A stretch of DNA of 64,000 nt from an uncultured archaeon A07HR60 (lineage in GTDB: Archaea > Halobacteriota > Halobacteria > Halobacteriales > Haloferacaceae). Position 1 is the first letter of the stretch, and each line of letters opens with the position of its first letter. The translations under genes were made by a program, and so were the position numbers. The notes under the pieces are model-generated. The model made no database searches, was not told where the DNA came from, and saw only the letters and a program-made list of their open reading frames with translations. Shown in pieces: positions 59,035 through 64,000 of the stretch. The stretch covers positions 169,793 through 233,792 of the forward strand of contig KI543227.1 of NCBI GenBank assembly GCA_000496235.1, in the 5' to 3' direction.

Positions 59035-60456
59035 TTAACCTCCTGCTCCGCTGGCGGCTGTCGTCGCTTCCCCTTCGTTACCAATGTCGGTTTCGGCGTC
59101 GATGGCGTCGCGAACGCCGTCACCAAGAGCATTGAACCCAGTCACGACAATCACGATCAATACACCAGGTATGACCGCAATATGCCAGGAGAGTGTCGTC
59201 AAAAGCGGCTGGCCAACGTTGACCAGCCGACCCCACTCTGGGGTTGGTGGGGAAATCCCCAGCCCAAGAAACGAGAGGCCGGCGGTTCCAATAATAATGC
59301 CACCAAGATTCATCGAAGCGTACACCAACAGGTATCCGACGATGTACGGGAGGATATGCCGGCGCATCGTCGTACTCGGTGGGAGTCCGTAACTGTCTGC
59401 AGCATCCACCCAGGTCCGTTCAGACACCTGGAGTGCTGGCCCTCGAATGGCCCGCCAAAGCGACGGCCACCCCGTGAGCGCGAAAATGAGCGCCAACAGA
59501 AGCCCGCCGCTGTATAGTCCCGCGATCCACGTCTGTGAGAGGACAACCGACAACAGAATTACTACCAGCAGTTGTGGAAGCGACTGAGTGGCGTCGCTCA
59601 ACAGCACGATCCCGAGATCGATCAGCCCGCCATAATACGCGCTGACAAGGGCTAATCCCGCAGCGACGACGCCGCTCACCAGGATCGCCACCAACCCGAT
59701 AAACAGCGAGATGCGGGCACCCAGTGCGACCTGGGTGAACAGGTCCTGTCCGGACGGCAGTGTTCCAAATGGATGATACCGGTCGTAGCGGTCGTAGTTG
59801 CCAGGCCCGAGATTCCGGTCTGGGGTTCCCTGAGAAGTGGCGTCGAGGTTCGCGGCACCGACGGTGATTGAGACAACCTCCCCGCTGGCCTCGTCATAGT
59901 AGTCGATTTCGTGGCTGTACGGGTCCACGACGTTCTGATCCAGGGTTGTCGGCCCGAGCGCTGGCGCGAACACTGCCATGATGACGAACGCCAGCACGAC
60001 GACCAGCCCGAACTGTCCCCACCGGTGGCTCCGGAACCGTCTTACCACGTCGTCGAAGGGGGTCCAGCTGGCGGGACGGTATCGATTCCGGTAGAGCAGG
60101 TACCCCCGCCAGAGCCACGCCAGACAGCCGAAGCCGTATGCGTAGACGGCACCGACTCGAAGGGCCCATGCGCGGGCCGGCGACAGCCCGAGGAAGGTTC
60201 CCTGCCACCCCTCACCCGGCACGAGCACGCCCTGATTGGGGACTGTCGCCCGGCTCAGGAGGGTGGGAATCTGTCCGACGAGATCTGCGGCGGCCGTCCC
60301 GACCGGAAGCACGGAGACGACGGTCTCGAGTAACGCGCCCACCTCCAGGGCGAGCAGGCCCACCGCCACGACTAGCCAGACCTGGGTGGCTGTTCCCCCG
60401 AGCCTGTCGAGGCGTGTCGTCGGCTGTCGGTCAGTCTGTGTTGGTCGGTCACTCAT
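59035..60456 (-). CDS. Peptide/nickel-type ABC transporter permease (DppC)
   Basis: C-terminal BPD_transp_1 domain: ARISLFIGLVAILVSGVVAAGLALVSAYYGGLIDLGIV.., AADSYGLPPSTTMRRHILPYIVGYLLVYASMNLGGIIIGTAGLSFLGLGISPPTPEWG. Confidence 0.92.
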   Translation of the reverse strand: MSDRPTQTDRQPTTRLDRLGGTATQVWLVVAVGLLALEVGALLETVVSVLPVGTAAADLVGQIPTLLSRATVPNQGVLVPGEGWQGTFLGLSPARAWALRVGAVYAYGFGCLAWLWRGYLLYRNRYRPASWTPFDDVVRRFRSHRWGQFGLVVVLAFVIMAVFAPALGPTTLDQNVVDPYSHEIDYYDEASGEVVSITVGAANLDATSQGTPDRNLGPGNYDRYDRYHPFGTLPSGQDLFTQVALGARISLFIGLVAILVSGVVAAGLALVSAYYGGLIDLGIVLLSDATQSLPQLLVVILLSVVLSQTWIAGLYSGGLLLALIFALTGWPSLWRAIRGPALQVSERTWVDAADSYGLPPSTTMRRHILPYIVGYLLVYASMNLGGIIIGTAGLSFLGLGISPPTPEWGRLVNVGQPLLTTLSWHIAVIPGVLIVIVVTGFNALGDGVRDAIDAETDIGNEGEATTAASGAGG

Positions 60457-61478
60457 TGGCGATCAGCGTACCCGATCCGGGGATCGATGAGGGTGTACAA
60501 CAGGTCCTGTACGATATTGATCGACACGGTGAGTAAGATGAACACGAACATCAGCGACCCTGCAAGCGGGAGGTCGCCGCTCACCATCGCCTGATAAAAC
60601 AGCGTCCCGATTCCGTTAATGCCGAACACGACCTCGACTAGCACCGACCCGCCTACCAGGAGATACGCCTCACTGGTGATGATTGGGATGAGCGGGATCA
60701 TTGCGTTCCGGAGGACGTGCTTGCCGACCAGACGGGTCCGAGACACGCCGACGGCCTGAGCGGTGTCGATGAAGTCTTCTGTGACAATTTCGAGGACGGC
60801 CGTTCTCGAAAGCCGGAGTTCGTTCCCCATCGAGGCCGACCCGAGTACGAATGCGGCCGGCAGGATCTGCTTGGTGGCCGTAATGAACCCCTCGAGAGTA
60901 GTCAGGCCGGTCAGATCCGGAGCGCCGATCAATTCCGTCTCCACGAGAAACGACTCCCACCCGCTGCCGAAAAACAGCGCGTCAGTCCGGGACAACAACG
61001 CGAGCATGATGACTGCCAGCCAGAAATTCGGCATCGCCCGCCAGACGATCCCAACAATCGAGGCGGCATAATCCCGGTTCGTGTTGACGTTGAGCCCGGC
61101 GTAGACGCCGAGTGGGATCCCGATGAAAATCGGGATCAACACAGCCCACGCGCCGAGCCAGAGCGTCCGCGGGCCAAACTGGGCCAACAGTGCCACCGTG
61201 TCTTGGCTCGGAAACACCACCCACGACTGACCAAGGTCGAACGTGACCAGATCCTGCATATACTCCAGATACTGGACGTGAATCGGCTCGTTCAGCCCGA
61301 GTTGTTCTTCGATTCGTTCAAGCCGTTCTTGTGCCTGGGCGCTGTTGACCGGGCCGACAATCGCGGCTGCGGGGTTGAGCGGTCCCACTCGGATGATTAA
61401 AAACGTCGCAGTCGTCCCCAGCCAGATAACCGGAATCGACAACAGCAGCCGTTTGATCAAATACGTGAGCCGGTTCAT
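60453..61478 (-). CDS. Peptide/nickel-type ABC transporter permease (DppB)
   Basis: MNRLTYLIKRLLLSIPVIWLGTTATFLIIRVGP.., TAQAVGVSRTRLVGKHVLRNAMIPLIPIITSEAYLLVGGSVLVEVVFGINGIGTLFYQAM; overlaps the dppC-like start. Confidence 0.92.
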   Translation of the reverse strand: MNRLTYLIKRLLLSIPVIWLGTTATFLIIRVGPLNPAAAIVGPVNSAQAQERLERIEEQLGLNEPIHVQYLEYMQDLVTFDLGQSWVVFPSQDTVALLAQFGPRTLWLGAWAVLIPIFIGIPLGVYAGLNVNTNRDYAASIVGIVWRAMPNFWLAVIMLALLSRTDALFFGSGWESFLVETELIGAPDLTGLTTLEGFITATKQILPAAFVLGSASMGNELRLSRTAVLEIVTEDFIDTAQAVGVSRTRLVGKHVLRNAMIPLIPIITSEAYLLVGGSVLVEVVFGINGIGTLFYQAMVSGDLPLAGSLMFVFILLTVSINIVQDLLYTLIDPRIGYADRQ

Positions 61479-61541
61479 CTCAGCTGGGTCGTAACTGTTG
61501 TTGCTGCGGGCGGGCAGGCAATCCCCGACCGCAAGACGGGT

Positions 61542-63380
61542 TCATTCGAACGAGACGCGATCGAACACCCGGTCGTGGAACCCGCTGGGTTGGATCGGAA
61601 CGTCGACATCGTCGTACCAGTACTGCTGGCCTCGCGGGTGATAATTTGTCAGGTATATAGCGTCCTCCCAGATGGCTTCCTCCATCTCCAGGAACGCATC
61701 ACTCCGGGCTTGCTCTTCTGCGTCCGTCGGGCCAAGATTACTCTGGACTGTCTCCCACGCCTCGGCGGCCTGCTGGGACGCGTCTGAGGGGTCTTCGCGC
61801 CACCGCACCAGATTCCCATCGTACGGCCGGCCGAACTTGAGCATATCTGCGCCAGACGGGTACTCGAGACCGTTGCCCAGCGTATACATGTCTAAGTTGC
61901 CGTTGATTGCGCCGTCGATGATAGTCCCGAACGGCGCCCGGTCGATCTCCAGGTCGACGTACACTGATTGTGCCTTCGACCGAATGAGATCCGCGATCCG
62001 AGAGTACGCGTCCGGATTACGGTCGTTGTACAGCGACAGCGTGATCGAGGCGCGATTATTCTCGCTGTATCCAGCCTCCTCCATCACGCGCTGTGCTTCA
62101 CCGATCTGCGCCTCGCGGTACCCGTACGGGAAGTTCTGGCGAGCGTGTTCGTCGTAGGCTTCCTTCCCACCAGGGTACACCGACGGTGGGGTCTGGTGGT
62201 AAGCTGGTTCGCCCACGCCACGGAACCCCTGTTCGACGAAGTTCTCCTGATTAACCGCGTAGTTGAGCGCCTGCCGCACCGGCTTTTCCACGCGCGAGCA
62301 GTCGAAAATGAAGTACGCCGTGTACGCATCGTCCCATGTCGAATAATTGACCGTATCGCCGTTGTCCAGCGGTCCATATGTCCCGACTTTCTGGCCCAGA
62401 TTCTGCGACTCCTCGAACGAGACCTTTGCGGGGTCGAACCGCGAGTTTGGCAACTGGAACACCTGCACGTTCCGGTTCATCGCTCGCTGGTGGATAGCGT
62501 CGCTGTTCTGGACGACTTGCATTTCGATCCGGTCTGGCCCTGGCTCCTCTCCGTAATACTCGTCAGCGGTCGTCAGCGCTACCTCGGTTCCCGTGTCGAC
62601 AGAGTCGACCTGGTACGGACCGGTTCCGACGGGGGTCTGTGAGGAGAACTCCGAGTACTCCACGTCCCCGTCGTAGCCGTCCACGTCACCGACAATCCCC
62701 TCCGGGACCGGGCTCAGCGAGCCGTACGCGAACCAGAACAGCGCGTCGAAAAACGGCTCCGCGAGCGTCACTTCGAGTGTCGACTCGTCGAGAGCCTCCA
62801 CCCCGAGCGTCCCGGAATCGTACACATCTTGTTCTTCTCCATCGACGGTCTGTGTGGTCGTCTCGTGGGCGATCTGAAAGCCACCGTCCAGAATCGTCTC
62901 ACCCTCTTGACTGTTGCCCGACGCCGCCAGCCGTTCCCAAGAGTACACGAAGTCGGTCGCGGTGAGTTGCTTGCCGTTGTGGAAGGTGACATCCTCCCTG
63001 AGGTCGAAAGTGTACGTCTGTCCTCCGTTCGAGACTGAATAGCCGGTCACCAACTGCGCGACCGGCTCGACGCCGTCCTGTGGGAGCGTGAACAGCTCGC
63101 TAAACACGTGATCTGAGACCAGTTGTGACCCGTCGCCTTTGATCTGGACCGGATCGAAGTTAGCGGCCTCCGGAATCGAGACCGATAGGGTGCTGCTTCC
63201 AACCGAGCTATCAGTATCTTCTGAGTTCGAGTCAGAGCCAGATGCGGAGTCAGTGCTACCCTCGGAGTCCGCCTCCGAGTCGTCCCCGGTGCACCCAGCA
63301 AGGCCGACAGTCGCCACCCCTCCGGCAGTTTTCAGAAACGTACGCCGACGCTGTGTCGTATCCGTCTCGTTGGTTTCCAC
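61542..63380 (-). CDS. Peptide/nickel-type ABC transporter substrate-binding protein (DppA)
   Basis: RRRTFLKTAGGVATVGLAGCTGDDS Tat/lipobox; SBP_bac_5 region DLREDVTFHNGKQLTATDFVYSWERL. Confidence 0.93.
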   Translation of the reverse strand: METNETDTTQRRRTFLKTAGGVATVGLAGCTGDDSEADSEGSTDSASGSDSNSEDTDSSVGSSTLSVSIPEAANFDPVQIKGDGSQLVSDHVFSELFTLPQDGVEPVAQLVTGYSVSNGGQTYTFDLREDVTFHNGKQLTATDFVYSWERLAASGNSQEGETILDGGFQIAHETTTQTVDGEEQDVYDSGTLGVEALDESTLEVTLAEPFFDALFWFAYGSLSPVPEGIVGDVDGYDGDVEYSEFSSQTPVGTGPYQVDSVDTGTEVALTTADEYYGEEPGPDRIEMQVVQNSDAIHQRAMNRNVQVFQLPNSRFDPAKVSFEESQNLGQKVGTYGPLDNGDTVNYSTWDDAYTAYFIFDCSRVEKPVRQALNYAVNQENFVEQGFRGVGEPAYHQTPPSVYPGGKEAYDEHARQNFPYGYREAQIGEAQRVMEEAGYSENNRASITLSLYNDRNPDAYSRIADLIRSKAQSVYVDLEIDRAPFGTIIDGAINGNLDMYTLGNGLEYPSGADMLKFGRPYDGNLVRWREDPSDASQQAAEAWETVQSNLGPTDAEEQARSDAFLEMEEAIWEDAIYLTNYHPRGQQYWYDDVDVPIQPSGFHDRVFDRVSFE

Positions 63381-63714
63381 ATGTAAGTCTGGGAATCACC
63401 GTATATAAATCGCGCTGAGAAGGGAGCATATGCCACATCCACAGCCATCTTATATCTAGCTTCTAACATTACTGAGCAAACAAATCACTATTGAGTAGTA
63501 TATATCGGTCATTCCTCTACGTATGTTCATCCTGTGCACGTTAGTCACTAAACGGAGCCTTCGTCTGAAGCCTGGCTCAGGGCCAGACTCGAGAGACGAC
63601 TCGGCGACCACGACACGAGAGTGACGAAACTGACAGCGTGGTGAAGGGAGTGAGGGGGCCCCGGGCGGCGGAGTGCCCGGCACTGGCTCTGGTCCTGGTC
63701 TGGTCTCGACGGCG

Positions 63715-64000
63715 TCACTCCAGCGCGTCTGATGGGCTCTCGTACTGGTCACGATGTCGGACACAACGGCTCTCGTGCCCAGAACCGACAGCATAGATAT
63801 CGTCTCCCTCCTGATCACACACCGACCCGAACTCTTCAGCTAAATCCGCGGCTGCGTCGGCGGGTGAAGACCGTGCGCGGTCTGTTGCAGCAGTGACGCT
63901 GTCGGCGGCATCTGGTGGGAGATCGACATTGCCGAACAACTCGGTGACGACTGTTCCAATCGCCTCGGTGTCGGCTGCCAGTCCCAGTCGCCGTTTCACG
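63715..64000 (-). CDS. C-terminal part of an unknown protein extending beyond the window
   Basis: Open minus frame to the window edge: KRRLGLAADTEAIGTVVTELFGNVDLPPDAADSVTAATDRARSSPADAAADLAEEFGSV..; haloarchaeal-like composition. Confidence 0.5.
   Translation of the reverse strand, partial: VKRRLGLAADTEAIGTVVTELFGNVDLPPDAADSVTAATDRARSSPADAAADLAEEFGSVCDQEGDDIYAVGSGHESRCVRHRDQYESPSDALE

Noticed and set aside
63456-63818. Minus ORF of 120 aa
   Set aside because: Overlaps the more plausible partial gene at 63715-64000 and has biased Pro/Arg/Ser composition.

Overview
High-GC haloarchaeal chromosomal segment, judged from acidic protein composition, lipoprotein/Tat-like signals, TATA-box/leaderless starts and archaeal gene content. 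It is mostly housekeeping. Gene blocks: a tungstate/molybdate ABC operon; a translation/ribosome-maturation block (tsr3, dacZ, serS, nob1, PRC-barrel, L-lactate permease, infB); PAN proteasome ATPase; pyruvoyl arginine decarboxylase; pepF; rimI; aconitase; dCTP deaminase; glucose-6-phosphate isomerase flanked by two CPBP proteases; secF-secD; rnhB; pus10; dihydroorotase; mutL-mutS; a CinA-like protein; a ThDP enzyme; a DapA-family lyase; a TraB/TIKI-like protein; and a dpp-type peptide ABC transporter.

The most interesting signals are two. (1) A dispersed family of IS200/IS605-type DNA. It includes one intact tnpB element, one tnpB element with an in-frame TGA, one truncated tnpB remnant, a 365-bp non-autonomous derivative, and 36-48 bp single-hairpin micro-elements. 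Several are bounded by TTAC on the left and TCAA on the right and often sit at gene 3' ends. No tnpA was seen. (2) Single-base frameshifts in mutL and in two tungstate-transporter genes, plus a possible one at the dapA-like start. These are either real decay linked to loss of mismatch repair or sequencing error. No CRISPR array, rRNA or tRNA was recognised. Everything is from reading the sequence; no searches were run.
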